A stretch of DNA of 64,000 nt from the NCBI GenBank assembly GCA_930367205.1, contig OV884013.1, forward strand, positions 89,901,333 through 89,965,332, written 5' to 3'. This stretch comes from Acanthosoma haemorrhoidale (taxonomy: Eukaryota; Arthropoda; Insecta; Hemiptera; Acanthosomatidae). This document shows positions 1 through 11,783 of the stretch, in pieces (position 1 is the stretch's first letter; each line of letters opens with the position of its first letter). Made by a program: the position numbers and the translations under genes. Below the pieces are notes generated by a model. It was not told where the DNA came from and searched no databases. It saw only the letters and a program-made list of their open reading frames with translations.

Positions 1-1305
1 GCCATTACACTAGTTTTATGGGAAATGAAAGGTAGGCTAACATTCTTTTTCAAAATTTCTTAAGCTACACAAGATTTGACGTTAAGGTTGGACAAGGGGA
101 TGTTCATTACGTCCTAATTAATATAGAAAAATTGTCTTACACAACTGATTTCCAGTATTTGAACAGTACTAATAGTTTTATCATTTCAATAACACATCAA
201 TAATAGGAAGCCAGTTGCTTTAGTTGACTTTTTAAAAAGCATGAACTTGAATGGTCTCAGGAATCAGTCGGGCTATTGATTGTATTTTTGAACATTATAC
301 ACCCGACTACGAATCATTTGTGTATAGTGAAGACTCCAATTGGTCCTTGAAAACGCTGGACTGTGGCGCTATGGATAAATTCTAGAGAGTTGCGATCACA
401 GTTATACCGTAGTTCACATTCATGCTAAGTTTGATGGACCTCCCCTTAAATGCAGAAGAGGTTAGCCATGTCGCCATAATGGTTTCTAGGACCAATCACA
501 TTATCTATTCTCTGGTTTTCAGTGGGCAATAGCTGATTAATAAATGAAGTTATTAATATTATGAAAACAAAGAGAATAATTCTCAATAATCTCGCATTAG
601 AATCCCCCCTCTCAAAAAAATAGGAAGCCAAGCTATTTTTTTATATACAAATTTAAACACAGAATTTGAGAAACCCTAACAGCACTTAAGTAAGCAGACC
701 TTTCGCAAGTTTTATGAAACAGCTCTTCACAGATTGTGAAGGAAATGTATCTGCATATGCAAAGGTACATAAAGATACCTCAAATACATGCAAAAATTAT
801 TTCGGGATATGCACATTAGACGATATAGTAACAAGATAAAATTTACCAAAAAACAGTTATGTAGTTACTGGTGAACTTGTTTGGCAATTTCCAAAGCTTT
901 TGAAATGATAAAATATTGAAAAGAAAAAAAATATCTGATGTTTACTGTCTCATTGAGTGTCTTGAAGACCTGAGCTTCTGGTTATGGCAAGTATATCAAA
1001 AAGAGAAATATTTTGATTATTTTTCAGTCTTGAATTCAAAAAAATAGGAAATGCAAGGATTTTCTACCTCTACGAAATTGTTCGAAACTTAAATATTGAC
1101 AGAATAGCAAAATTTGTACCGAAAAATGCCAAGAACGCAGAGCTACTTGATTTCGCAACCAAGGATGACTGGATAAATGATAAATAAAGGAATTATTTAT
1201 AATAGGATAAGAGAAAAATAATAAAATAAAATCATCAGTCCTCAACCCCTTTTTACAGTCAGAAAAAGGGAATAAATAGCTTTGGCAAGACTACTTGAGA
1301 GCCTG
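1..1305. other. AT-rich DNA without recognised gene
   Basis: No reading frame with recognisable protein motifs, RNA gene or repeat was found here. Open frames are at most about 70 codons and have the composition of random AT-rich sequence. It directly precedes a LINE 3' fragment. Confidence 0.5.
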
Positions 1306-1488
1306 TAGACCCCTGACACGATGATGTTCGTATATCCTACTATACTATATCATTCTCATACATCCTTCAAATGGGGGACTCTCCTTAGTGAAAGGCACTC
1401 ATTAGCCCAAAATAATTTTCCTTTATTTTTCCCACATCCTATTTTTTATAAGTTTAAGAGCTAAGAAAAAAACAACAAAAAAAACTTG
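1306..1488 (+). repeat. LINE-A 3'-end fragment with A-rich tail
   Basis: From about 1340 to 1475 this matches the 3' untranslated end of the LINE-A copy at 28837-32858 (minus strand there), including the stretch around AAATGGGGGACTC, the CCCAAAATAA block and the terminal GAGCTAAG followed by an A-rich tail with C interruptions. Only about the last 150 bp of the element is present, which is typical 5' truncation. A short piece at 1311-1338 (GACACGATGATGTTCG) matches the antisense of the LINE-A endonuclease region near 31110-31135, suggesting a 5' inversion. The orientation follows from the A tail at the right end. Confidence 0.75.
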
Positions 1489-1498
1489 ATAGCCAAGC

Positions 1499-1693
1499 AT
1501 GCTGGTCACCCACGAGTACCTGATGCGATCACAGGACCCTCCAGAATATAGACGCTGTCACACAACACTAAACTCGGTCCGTACAGACACAATGACCGTA
1601 GTCTACCAAGCGGACAAGGGTAGTCAAACAGAATGTGGACAGATCAAAGCGATCAGTGGGAAAAGAGTCAGAATCAAGTCAGTATTAGGGTAG
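1499..1693 (+). pseudogene. Possible LINE ORF2 C-terminal remnant
   Basis: This is a 64-codon open frame beginning with ATG just after the LINE-A A tail. Its start (THEYLMRSQDPPEYRRC) resembles the short segment following the reverse transcriptase in some LINEs, where TH-Y-L, a PP pair and Cys residues occur, but the second Cys of the expected pair is replaced and the rest is not recognisable. GC content is higher than the flanks. It may be a fragment of a LINE family different from the others here. No function is claimed; assignment is tentative. Confidence 0.25.
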
Positions 1694-2359
1694 TATTGCG
1701 TGATTTTTCTAATTATTTTTTTCGTGGATTTGTTTTTTATTTTCTTGTTTAATTCAAAATGTGCAGCGGTTCTTCTGTTTTATTTGAGTCAAAAAAGAAT
1801 AAAAATAAAATGGGTGCACGAAATAAATACGAAATCCTGTCCTTTGGTTCCGAGAAGTTTCATTGACTATGCTGTAAGTTTAGTTCATTTGAAGACCGCT
1901 TCTCACACACTTTCGGATGTCCGCGCGAACTTTGTGGGAAATCTCGACCACCTGTCTATCCCGGCAAGTGTTATTATTAATTTTTATTTATTCTATTCTG
2001 TTTAACCGGGGTGATGCAATATTAAGTAATGCAGAGTTCACGGTGGACAGTCCCCGTCCTGTGGGCCTTAACGGTCGAATATAAGGCCTACTGTCAATGG
2101 AGACAAGGTATATATCAAGTAGGACCGAAATGACACTACAAACTGATAACTTGATTTTATAATGAAAAAAAAAATTGTACCATGTAAATAGCTATGTGTG
2201 ATGTAGTAGAGTAACTGATGATCAGCTGATATTTATAATTGTGTATGATCAACAAAAAACATACAAATAAAAACAACATAGTTAAATTAACTTGTAAAGC
2301 AGATTTGTATTATTATTATTATATTTTCGTAAAAGAGACTTATAATGTTTACAAAGAAA
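1694..2359. other. AT-rich DNA without recognised gene
   Basis: A 101-codon open frame at 1700-2005 is Phe/Ile-rich and starts at a non-ATG codon; it has no recognisable motif. The rest is low-complexity AT sequence. Nothing else is seen. Confidence 0.4.
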
Positions 2360-3046
2360 GCTAGATCATAGGAGTATTTGACACCATGCGTTGTCAACCG
2401 GGGATCTGAAGAGCCAGTGATCATTGGTAAAGCTAAAAGGTGACACAAAGAGCACGTAGCCTACTTCAAAGCAAAAGCGTTTGCTAGGAGCTACGGTTCG
2501 CTGATAGGCTTCCCTAGAACTAAGTAAATGTTTCTTGCAAGTCCATTGATCTTTAGTAGCTACTAGAGAAATCCTCTTGTACTCAATAGCTAGATCATAG
2601 GAGTATTTGACACCATGCGTTGTCAACCGGGCATCTGAAGAGCCAGTGGTCACTGGTAAAGCTAAAAGGTGACACAAAGAGCACGTAGCCTACTTCAGAG
2701 CAAAAGCGTTTGCTAGGAGCTACGGTTCGCTGATAGGCTTCCCTAGAACTAAGTAAATGTTTCTTGCAAGTCCATTGATCTTTAGTAGCTACTAGAGAAA
2801 TCCTCTTGTGCTCAATAGCTAGATCATAGGAGTATTTGACACCATGCGTTGTCAACCGGGCATCTGAAGAGCCAGTGGTCACTGGTAAAGCTAAAAGGTG
2901 ACACAAAGAGCACGTAGCCTACTTCAAAGCAAAAGCGTTTGCTAGGAGCTACGGTTCGCTGATAGGCTTCCCTAGAACTAAGTCAATGTTTCTTGCAAGT
3001 CCATTGATCTTTAGTAGCTACTAGAGAAATCTTCTTGTGCTCAATA
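2360..3046. repeat. Tandem array, three units of 229 bp
   Basis: Three head-to-tail units begin at 2360, 2589 and 2818, each starting GCTAGATCATAGGAGTATTT. A fourth copy starts at 3047 but diverges after seven bases. Units differ by only a handful of substitutions (for example GGGGATC in unit 1 versus GGGCATC in units 2 and 3), so amplification or homogenisation was recent. The period is not a multiple of three, so an open frame of about 103 codons on the minus strand recurs by shifting frame and is unlikely to be a gene. GC content exceeds the flanks. Confidence 0.92.
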
Positions 3047-5809
3047 GCTAGATTGAGATCGGTGAAGATTTGTAACTACAAAACACATTTATCAATCACT
3101 CTAGGGTTCAGTTTACAATTGTCCTCTTCCCCTAACCTGTTTGGCCACGGCACTTAAAACTTCCAAATAAAAGACTTAATTTATTCTAAAGGACCGACTT
3201 ATTTCGTAAAATGTTCTGTACTCGATAAACCCCAACTAATAACCAAAGCAATGCCACACGTAAGGAACCAAACATTGCATAGACCCACAAGTTCCATAAC
3301 TACACACTGCAGGGTATGCACAGGCACCCTGACTTTCTGAGAAATTAAATTTTTCTTGACGACTTAAGAGGTTCTGAAATAGAGATTCGTTGTAATGCCA
3401 GGCCAATGTATGAATCAAAAATACAATTATAATATAAACACACCATTATGATTTTCTTCTGGAATTCACAATAGCTGGACTCGATTCTGTTTCAGTCATA
3501 AATTTATAAATAGTGACGAATACGTCGTTTTTTTGTCACAAGAATTTATTTCTGAAAAAAAATTAACCGTGTCTCTCTAAACCTTTCCACGCGCATCAAT
3601 GTGTAAATATTGGTATATTGTAGTTTTTATCTACATCCTACCTAGTGATAAAGTTGACAAATGGGACTAGGGTGCCACCTGGGGGTTTTGGGGAGCCTCT
3701 GCTCTGCTCTCGCCTTTGGACTATTTTGGGCTCACACTGCCCGTCCCCTTTAACTAGAAACCGCATTTATGACCAAAACATATCAATAGTGTCTCGTCAA
3801 AACTTATTTTCAAAAAAGAGCAAAGTATGGAGGTAGGGAGATTTGTTCATTTGATAGAAAGTTAGTTGGTATATAACTGCAATGTGAGTAGGCACACAAT
3901 TAAAAACATATTTTTGCCAGAAAGTTGCTTTTATAAGATTAGCTTGACGGGAAACAGGCCATGGAAAGTCGGCCATCAGAAGACATGATGGAGATGAAAA
4001 GAATGAGAGAGAGAGAGTGGGAGAAGAGGGGGGGGGCTGGGTGGAAGGAAGTTTGTTGACTTTTTAAGATTCCTCCTTCACCATCCCTCCGGGGAATAAC
4101 TCTCCGAAATAAGGGCCGCCTCCTGAGTTAGGCTTTGAGTGCTATAAATCCAAATTGAAAAGTAAGAATAGTAAATCCAACAAGGTCTCCCTTTTGGGTG
4201 GGGTCGATAAACACTTGAGAGGATCGCAACTTTTCTTCTAATCAATTTCTGTCATACCGTTCCTCTCCACTCAGACAACCGTTCCTGTCATGTTACTCAC
4301 TGCTTAGAGGAATCCGTATGGTACTCCATTCCTGGATCAAGTAAACAAAGAAAAAAAACAATTATTGAGAGAGCATCAATAAAATGATGATTACAATTTA
4401 TAAAATGGAATAGTTATAGCCATGGTGTGACATATGGCCAGCTTTGGAACCAATGATTCATTCGGTTGACTAGCTCGAAAGCAACAGACAAACAACCAGC
4501 ATTAGTAATTACGCCATCACTGAATTCATTACCGTTCGCTAAAATGTAAGGAAGTGCAATCTTTTTGATGTGGTTAATCCATCTCATAGATTGCTTCACA
4601 GCAATATTAGTGGGAGTATTTTTCAAATACCCTTCAAACAATAATAATAAAAATAACGTCAACGTTATCTGTCAACCACTCAACGTTTTTATTAAGTCTT
4701 AATTCTATTTCTATCAAATGTAATATTTCTATTGCAGATGTCAATAATAGACGTATCCCAGATTTAGCCAATTCACTCTTGTGGGTTAAATCAAATTAAA
4801 TTATATATTGCTATAGAAGTATTTTATCCTGTGTTGTAAACATTACTGTTCTTTATTAGAAAATTGAATACAACTTGAATTTTTTAGTAGCATAAATCAG
4901 CTATTTTTATAAGAATTTCCATAATGATCAAATTAAGCTCTAATATCAATTAAAGTTTAATAAAAACGCTCTAGCCAGTAATTAATTTTCTGTTAAGCGT
5001 AAACAATGGAATATCTAATTCAAACAAGATAAACTTAAGATTGAACTTTGCATAGTCACTCGGTTTCAGGAGAATGATAATGAGTCTTTACTAATTTTAA
5101 AATATACTAGATGTTTACGCTTTGTAATATTGTATCAATCTCATAAAACTTAATTAGCTGGAGTGGTTAGAAGGGATGGTGAAGCGTGTGCTTTATTGGC
5201 AGTGCTAATAATTAAACCAGGTATCACCCGTCCAAAAGTTAATAATTTAGCTCTTAACGAAATTAACTGCTTCAAAATCTGATATACCTTTTTAATTATC
5301 TCTTAGGAGACGTAAACCACTAGACCATTTCGCCCTAAACATAAAACAATCATCTCGTTAATATATCAGACATAACTTATACATAAAGTATAAACTCTTA
5401 TTCACAATTATTATCTTTAAAACTATAATTTGTGTAAATTATTTTTAGCATTAAAGCATGAATAATAACCTTAAATAAAATGAATGTATAAGTAAAATAT
5501 ATCTATCTGACTGAAATTTTTATTATAATGAGTCCTTCATTTAAAAATATTCTCTTCCCTGGTTTAAAAAAATGGTTTCCCTGAGAATTTTTCACAAATA
5601 TATATGTATATATATATATTTTTTTACAATTCACTTTATTCAAATAGAGTCAAGGTTATAGATATACGTTATTTTTGCTTTATGCTAGCCCTCTACCTTT
5701 GGCTACACCTGTCGTATTTATGTTTGGAATTAATTTAAACCTCAACCCAAAGTAACATATGTATTATCTTAGTGCAAATTAGACTTTTAGTATGTTAGTA
5801 TTTATTTTA
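3047..5809. other. Unassigned AT-rich DNA
   Basis: No recognisable protein domain, RNA gene or mobile element was found. A purine-rich GA tract lies at about 3995-4035. A minus-strand open frame of 82 codons at 4414-4662 has a fairly protein-like composition (several Trp, Asn and Pro residues) but I do not recognise it. A TA-rich microsatellite lies at about 5600-5625. Confidence 0.4.
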
Positions 5810-5955
5810 GAGTGGCTTTCAGACATAACGAATGTCTTATCCTCCTTAAATGCCCATTACCTTGCTTCCTTGACATATTTATATCCAATTATTGCCATAG
5901 GTAGGAGATTACGGTAGATCCTTATATGCAAAAGTAAGTGTATTAATTTTACATT
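5810..5955 (+). repeat. Dispersed repeat family Rx, copy 1
   Basis: This shares a run of blocks with 11595-11735, 27495-27605 and 62880-63010: a TCAGACAT start, a CTTGCTTCCT block, a CCA-TTATTGCC block, and a GTAGGAGATTA-AGAT block followed by AAGTGAATTAA-like sequence. All four copies are in the same orientation as written. No coding potential was seen. The termini are not defined, so the element class is unknown. Confidence 0.6.
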
Positions 5956-6477
5956 GTTACATTTTTATTTTTGCATCTCCTAATTTGATGCTGAAAAATT
6001 ACTCCCCAAAGTAAAGCGTATCCTGTTTTAAAATTTAAATAACACTACAAAACCAACCTGAGCATCGATCCAGCGATAATTAATAGTAAACGTACGCTTA
6101 ACTTATTGTTTTCTTACGCTGACCCTTCCGAATATACATGGTATATGGTAAAAATGGTCTTTGTGGTGGATTGAGTAAGCTGTGGCTAGTGCAAGTGCAA
6201 ATGAGCTCTTGATCTCCAGTAGATTGATTGATAGGATCTGGTTTGGAGGGGATTGTGTGCACAGCCTAAGATCTCCAAGTCCAATCAACGTGGGTCTTCT
6301 ATTCAGCCATCGTATCACTCAATCAATGACAGCGAATGATCAATGGGTGAAATATTTGGAGCCACAACTATACACAAGACCCTACCGTATTTTTCACCTT
6401 ATTTGACTTCTCATACGATTCTTAAATTTGCCATTAAACCAATCAATGCAGATTATACTACTTTCTTTTTTTATTGT

Positions 6478-6552
6478 GCAATAATTACAATCTGCCTTTT
6501 ATAAGGCGATAATAATACACATAAATGATCTCATTCATACCATATTATTATA
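6478..6552 (-). repeat. LINE-C 3'-end fragment
   Basis: TTACAATCTGCCTTTTATAA and a following CTCATTCATACCATATT stretch match the terminal 3' untranslated part of the LINE-C copies at 19805 and 33600. Element orientation is minus. Only about 75 bp is recognisable. Confidence 0.5.
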
Positions 6553-6954
6553 CTACTATGACAGTAAATCGTTTCGTATCTTTTGTTGTCATAGCTGCGT
6601 AGAGGGAAAATAAAAACTTGACTTTGAAAGATGATTGCGCTCAATCATAAGGTTTCCTCAAAACAAGCTCTTAAATAGACATCTTCCTCGAATTAACTAT
6701 TTTTATAACCATGGTGCATGTCAATCAACGACAAGTATTATTTATTATATATATAATGTTGTGATATTTAGATGTTGTGAGTCTGTGATGTTACCTCCTT
6801 TGATATAAACTCAAAATTAGCAGGTGTAAATGAGCCGTAAAACCACCCGTGGATCATGGCTATGAAGGAAGGAACATTATTTGTTGTCGTTATATCTAAT
6901 ATTAATAGTTATCATATAAATAAAATCAAGACTTAAATATAAATAAGCAAACTA

Positions 6955-8022
6955 ACTCTCCCCCAGGCCCCAGAGGTTAAAAACTCTAACTCCTTCACTC
7001 CCCTAAACTCGGCAGCCCAGTCCGAGGCCAGTACATCCGCCGCCCCCTCTGCCCCTAAATCGCCACCCCCCCTTATATTAGGGCTCATTAACAGCTATGA
7101 CCTCACGAGGTTATTAGCCGATTACCACGTACAAAACTACAAAATAGTGCAGAATCAGCAGGACACTAAGGTGTTCTGCAACAGTATATTAGACCAACAG
7201 CAAACAATTGCTGCAATCAGGGATTTAAACATCCCATTTCACACGTTTGCCCCACGTGATACCAAGCCCAATAAGAAGTATTTACTTCCTGGATTCGATC
7301 TCTCTCGTCCGATCGAGGAGATAAAAGCCCACATTAAAAGCGTTAGTAGCAGCGTAATCGATGTATATCGATTACGGCGCTCCGACCCAAATGGCGCTCG
7401 GACAGAGATCGAACCGATACTAGTGATAGGGGATCACACACTGAAGGCGGAGACCTTGAAGTAGCTCCACCATATAAATAATGTGCTCTTTCGAGTGAGC
7501 ACTTTTCACGAAAAAAGAGGGATCCCGATGTGCCTGAACTGCCAGGAATACGGCCATACCAGACGGTACTGTTTCAAGCAGGCCAAGTGCGTGAGGTGCA
7601 GCGAGCCTCACGACATAAAAGACTGCCCAAGAGACGCTTCAATTCCCCTCAAATGTGCCAATTGCGGGGGAAATCATGTCGCGTCGTACCGACAGTGCCT
7701 GTACAGGGTAAAACTTCTAGAGACTGCAGAGATAAAAAAGCAGGCACAGAATATTACAGCCGGGCCGAGAAGGGCCACATACATGCCTGCCCCCCCTCAA
7801 CCACGACAGACTGCCTCCTATGCACAGATGGCATCCGGAAACACCAGGGCTCCGGAAGTTCTCCCAGAGCACCTTCCTCAACCTACTATCAGTAATAATG
7901 ATGCCTTGATGGGTATCTTGGGCAGTATGATGAACGTGTTGAGCAGCATGGCCGCTGCCATGAATAATCTCACCGAGGCGGTAACGCAGATGATGTCAGA
8001 ATGCAAAAAATCGAACATCTAA
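6955..8022 (+). pseudogene. LINE-A ORF1 (gag-like, CCHC zinc knuckles), broken
   Basis: ORF1 protein of a non-LTR element, expected to bind element RNA in a ribonucleoprotein. The frame runs open without an ATG from the truncation point to a TAG at 7462-7464; copy 2 has CAG there, so this is a nonsense mutation. Downstream, the same frame carries three knuckles, CLNCQEYGHTRRYC, CVRCSEPHDIKDC and a third CANC-GNH-C, then a Pro/Gln-rich region and a Met/Ser-rich C-terminus ending at 8022. A domain of the PRE_C2HC type probably precedes the knuckles, inferred from position and family. ORF2 begins at the next base (ATG at 8023). Confidence 0.85.
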
Positions 8023-10745
8023 ATGATGGGGCAGGTAATTTTAAATTACAACGTCTGCGGCCTTCGGCTCAAACAAGCCAACGTAGAAGTAATTCTACGG
8101 TGCCATTTGCCAGACGTTGTCGTTCTCACCGATACCCGGTTGAAGAAAATACACTTCTGCCGCTTCCCGGGTTATACTGCTTACCGCCACAACACAGAGA
8201 CTATCTCTGGAGGAGTTGCAGTCTTAGTGAAGCACGGAGTTCCCTGTAGGAGACTACCCGCACCCGTGACCCTAGGGCCCTCCCACTACACCGTAACGCT
8301 CCAGCTACGGCTCACGCAGAATATGATAGTGTCAGGAGTTTACAAAAGACCGAGAGCCAACTGCGACTCGGACAAGCTCCTGCTCACTTGCATAGCTCAT
8401 GATCGAAGACACGTCATCGTGGGTGACCTAAATGCGAACCACAGTTGGTGGAGTGGAACGACGGCAAACGCCCTCGGCCACTACATCACTAAAACACCAT
8501 TCACGGTAATCCACCCAGGATCGCGGACCTTCCATCACTTCGTGAACCCCAATAGGACCTCCACGACCGATCTACTCCTGACTCAAGAGCCACCGGATGC
8601 TCCGCCTTGGACTTTACCACCTCCAACCATCGGCTTGTGCTCTACAAACTAGAAGGCGACATGCCAGAGCCACCTGCTTCCAGATACAGGTACGATGAGG
8701 CCAAGTGGGACCTCTACAAGCATCTTATCAGGACAGAGTTGCCCACAATTACGCCCCTGAGACACACTTGGGATATCGATTACGCTATCTATCAGCTTCA
8801 AGACGTCATCGACCAAGCCGCCGATGCATCGATCCCGAAATTTTCTCCGAAGCCCCCTTCTCTGAGAAAACCTCCGGATCACATTCTACAACTGATTAGG
8901 CAGCGTAACAATATCAAGAACAGGTAGTTTAGAATCAAAAACAGGGACTTCAAACCGGTTTTGAATGCTCTCACAAACCAAGATAAGTCCCTGATGGCCC
9001 AGTGGAAAAACTCGGTCTAGAAAGATCGCCTCACTAGTCTCCACGGTGACCACAAGCAATTGTAGAAGCTCGTGAAGACATGCCAAAAAGGTCACAAGGT
9101 CTAAAAAGAACGGTGTAAGGCTATCCATGAATGGGCAGTTCATTTCCACCACCGAAAAGGCGGACATACTGGTGGATCATTATGAAGTCGTGAGCCGTGG
9201 CCAATGCCAGCCAATAGGAGCCCTCGACCCCCCCCCTCCCCCTCCCTCCCCACCACTACCGAGATCTACACCTCCCACCGGCAGGTTGCTGGCTTCATTC
9301 GAAGAACGAACGGGAACAAGGCACCAGGTGAAGACGTGATCCAGAACATCTTACTCAAGCAACTACTGAAGAAAGGAATCTCGTACATCACCAACGTGTT
9401 GAACTCCTGCTTCAGGCTGCATTATTTCCCTCATAACTGGAAGCATGCTGTGGTCGTTCCTCTGCTGAAACCAGCGAAAAGTTGTTATGAGCCATCTCAT
9501 TACCACCCCATCAGTCTGCTGATTCAACTTTCGAAGCTGTTCAAGAGAATCATCCACCTACATCTCTCCGAGCACTGCGAGATGCAAGTAGTTATCCCAC
9601 CGGAGCAGACTGATTTTAGCAAAGGCTTAAGTGCGGACAACAACTTGGTGAGACTGCAAAACCACGTCGCATCGAACGTCCGGAGCAACAGATCTACCGC
9701 TATGATCTCACTGGACTCTTCGAAAGCCTTCGACTCTGTCGACCACTACACCCTACTCCAACGTCTGAGGGAATACGAATTCTCGGATCAGCTACTGAAC
9801 CTGATGACTTCATACCTCACAGGCAGAACTTTTTCGGTCCGGATAGGCACCACGTCTACGACCCGAAGAAAATACACTGCCCCAAGGATGTGCCCCAAGT
9901 GTCCCCCAAGGATCAGTGCTAGGCCCCCTGCTGTTCAACATCTACACCGCCTACATCGTAGGAGCCTCGTACCCCAACTGTGAGGTATCGGCGGATGTAG
10001 ACGACATCGGTGTCTACAGCACTATCATCAATCCCACCAGAGCCCTGAAATTTGCTGAGAGCGCCAGTCAACACATTGCTGAGAAACTCGACGCCGTCAA
10101 CATCAATGTCAATCCGGCCAAGACGCAAAGAATCATATTTAGTTATAAATCTGGAAGAAAGAAGTTACCTAAATCCTTCGCCTTAGACGGCAAAGAGTGC
10201 TCCGTGAGCAACAAGCTATGCTACCTTGGGATTACCCTCGGTAGACACTTGTCGTTCACGACACATCTCAGCAAGAAGTTAAAGAGTGTTAGGAAAAAGT
10301 TCTACAGCCTAGGACACCTACTTCACAGCCCGGCTTTATCAGTACGCCTTAAGCTGCTTATTTACCAGAGCGTCCTGAGACCTGCTTTCATGTACGGGAC
10401 CCCACTATTCAAGTATCTAAATCCTAACACTTTAAAAACACTCCAGCAATTCCAGAACAGAGTTCTCCGCACCTCCCTCAAACATACACCCGTTCCACCG
10501 AATGAAGGCAGACGAGATCCACGAAAAATTTGAAGTGCTCCCCATCCAAGATTTTATCAAGAGACGACACATCAAATGTTTCGATTCACTTCGACACAGC
10601 CACAACCCACTCCAACCTTCAACCACCACCAATGCCCGTCCGATGGAACCACTGCTGGACGGCCGAAGCCTGGAGACAGATGGACCTGATCAAACCCGAG
10701 CCCCCTGACGGGGTCTGTACGATCCACAACCAGCCGAGAGATTAA
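8023..10745 (+). pseudogene. LINE-A ORF2 (endonuclease-reverse transcriptase), broken
   Basis: The N-terminal endonuclease spans about 8023-8650 and includes VGDLNANHSWW, the conserved catalytic and hydrolytic motif of this nuclease family. A frameshift lies near 8600-8650. A linker follows, then reverse transcriptase from about 9300 (HYHPISLLIQLSKLFKRI, then LDSSKAFDSVDH). The catalytic box reads ADVDD instead of the expected YADD-like sequence; both Asp are present but the Tyr is not. Another frameshift lies near 9850-9915, and one more near 10500. Three in-frame TAG stops at 8925, 9018 and 9063 are TGG in copy 2. The C-terminus has RRHIKCFDSLRHSHNP, shared with copy 2. Not functional. Confidence 0.88.
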
Positions 10746-10775
10746 GGTCGATTCCGCGACGAAAAAAAAAAATAA

Positions 10776-11594
10776 AATAAATATCTTAATATTGGATTGG
10801 TTAACTTTAAAATAAGAAAATTTAATAATATCTGAGACAACTGGCATTGGAAAATAAGAAAGTTAAAAAATCAAGAAGGCAGCGGAAAGGTATAAGAACG
10901 ACGAGACCACGATAAACAGTTCTCTCTTTCATTTTGAGCCGCCCACGAGACAGGAAGGATTGAAGAGATGCTAGTGGACGTGTACTGACCTCGTGGCGAA
11001 AAGACGACAACGAAGAACAAAGGCAGAACCACGCGGAGAACAATGAACCCAGATGAAACGAACAGAAATGGACGCACAACTTAGTAAATCTGGCCAGTCG
11101 AGATTATATTAAGGTAAATTTTAAGTTTAGTTTTTAACATTGCAAATTTGTAACATACGTACTTATATATAATAAACTAATGAAAATTTTTGTAATAAAA
11201 TCTAATTTTCCTTTTGTCAGAGTTTCTTTTTTATATTAACAGAACTTTATAAAATTTTAGATAAAAAATTATTAAAACAAAAAAGATAAAAAACATAATA
11301 TTATTATTATTATATATAAACAGGGATTATTTCATTTGATTCGAGGAATTCACAGTGACCATATACCTCCAACAATTGTATTGTAAATAAATAAATAAAT
11401 GGTTATAAAACATCTACTGGCATAAACTGTTGGCTATTGATAAAACAGGGCAGGTTCCTTTGCCCTAATGACATGTTTTACATTTCAGAACAGAAATGAA
11501 CGGTGAAAGAGGATGGGGGCCTGTAAACTGTTAATGGAAAGATATGTAAATGATAACTATAATTATTACTAAAAATCTTATCAGCACAAGTTAT
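10776..11594. other. AT-rich DNA without recognised gene
   Basis: It contains a moderately GC-rich stretch at about 10870-11080, open on the minus strand for about 85 codons without a motif, then AT-rich sequence with ATT/TATA microsatellites near 11295-11325. Nothing else is recognised. Confidence 0.4.
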
Positions 11595-11783
11595 ATTTTA
11601 AGGTGGTTTCAGACATCATAAGCGCTCCTTTAATAACTTTCTTGCTTCCTAAATATCCTTTCTATGCAGTCATTACCAAACGTAAGAGATTAAGCTAGAG
11701 AATCAGGCACTGAGGTAAGTGAATTAAGCTTGCAATGTCCAGCTTGTTTTAATGTTTTATCGTTTATGTTAATGTCATCATAT
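11595..11783 (+). repeat. Dispersed repeat family Rx, copy 2 (errantivirus target)
   Basis: TTTCAGACATCATAAGCGCT, a CTTGCTTCCTAAATATC block, and the GTAAGAGATTAAGCTAGA and GAGGTAAGTGAATTAAGC blocks match the other copies of family Rx. The errantivirus 5' LTR starts directly after ATAT at 11780-11783, so the virus-like element inserted within or just beyond this repeat. Confidence 0.6.
11780..11783. other. Target-site duplication ATAT, left
   Basis: The four bases before the 5' LTR are repeated directly after the 3' LTR at 18655-18658. Four-base duplications are usual for gypsy/errantivirus integration. Confidence 0.85.

Larger units (their letters stand above)
6955..10775 (+). mobile_element. 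LINE-A copy 1, Jockey-like non-LTR retrotransposon, 5'-truncated
   Basis: A gag-like ORF1 with CCHC knuckles is followed by ORF2 with an apurinic-type endonuclease and reverse transcriptase, ending in an A-rich tail after CGATTCCGCGACG at about 10760. Homology with LINE-A copy 2 (28837-32858) begins abruptly at about 6955 (CTCTCCCCCAGG), so roughly the first 75 codons of ORF1 and the 5' leader are missing, the usual result of incomplete reverse transcription. Both ORFs are disrupted. The 3' untranslated region is about 350 bp shorter than that of copy 2. Confidence 0.9.

Noticed and set aside
2366..2906. Two similar 103-codon frames on the minus strand, looking like a duplicated small gene
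   Set aside because: They arise from the 229-bp tandem repeat, whose period is not a multiple of three; each frame crosses unit borders, and no motif is present.
4414..4662. 82-codon minus-strand frame with protein-like composition
   Set aside because: No motif, neighbour or repeat copy supports it; mentioned only as unassigned.
8925..9065. Repeated TAG codons in frame, hinting at stop-codon reassignment
   Set aside because: The sister copy has TGG at all three sites, other genes here use stops normally, and the element is otherwise frameshifted. Mutation is the simpler reading.
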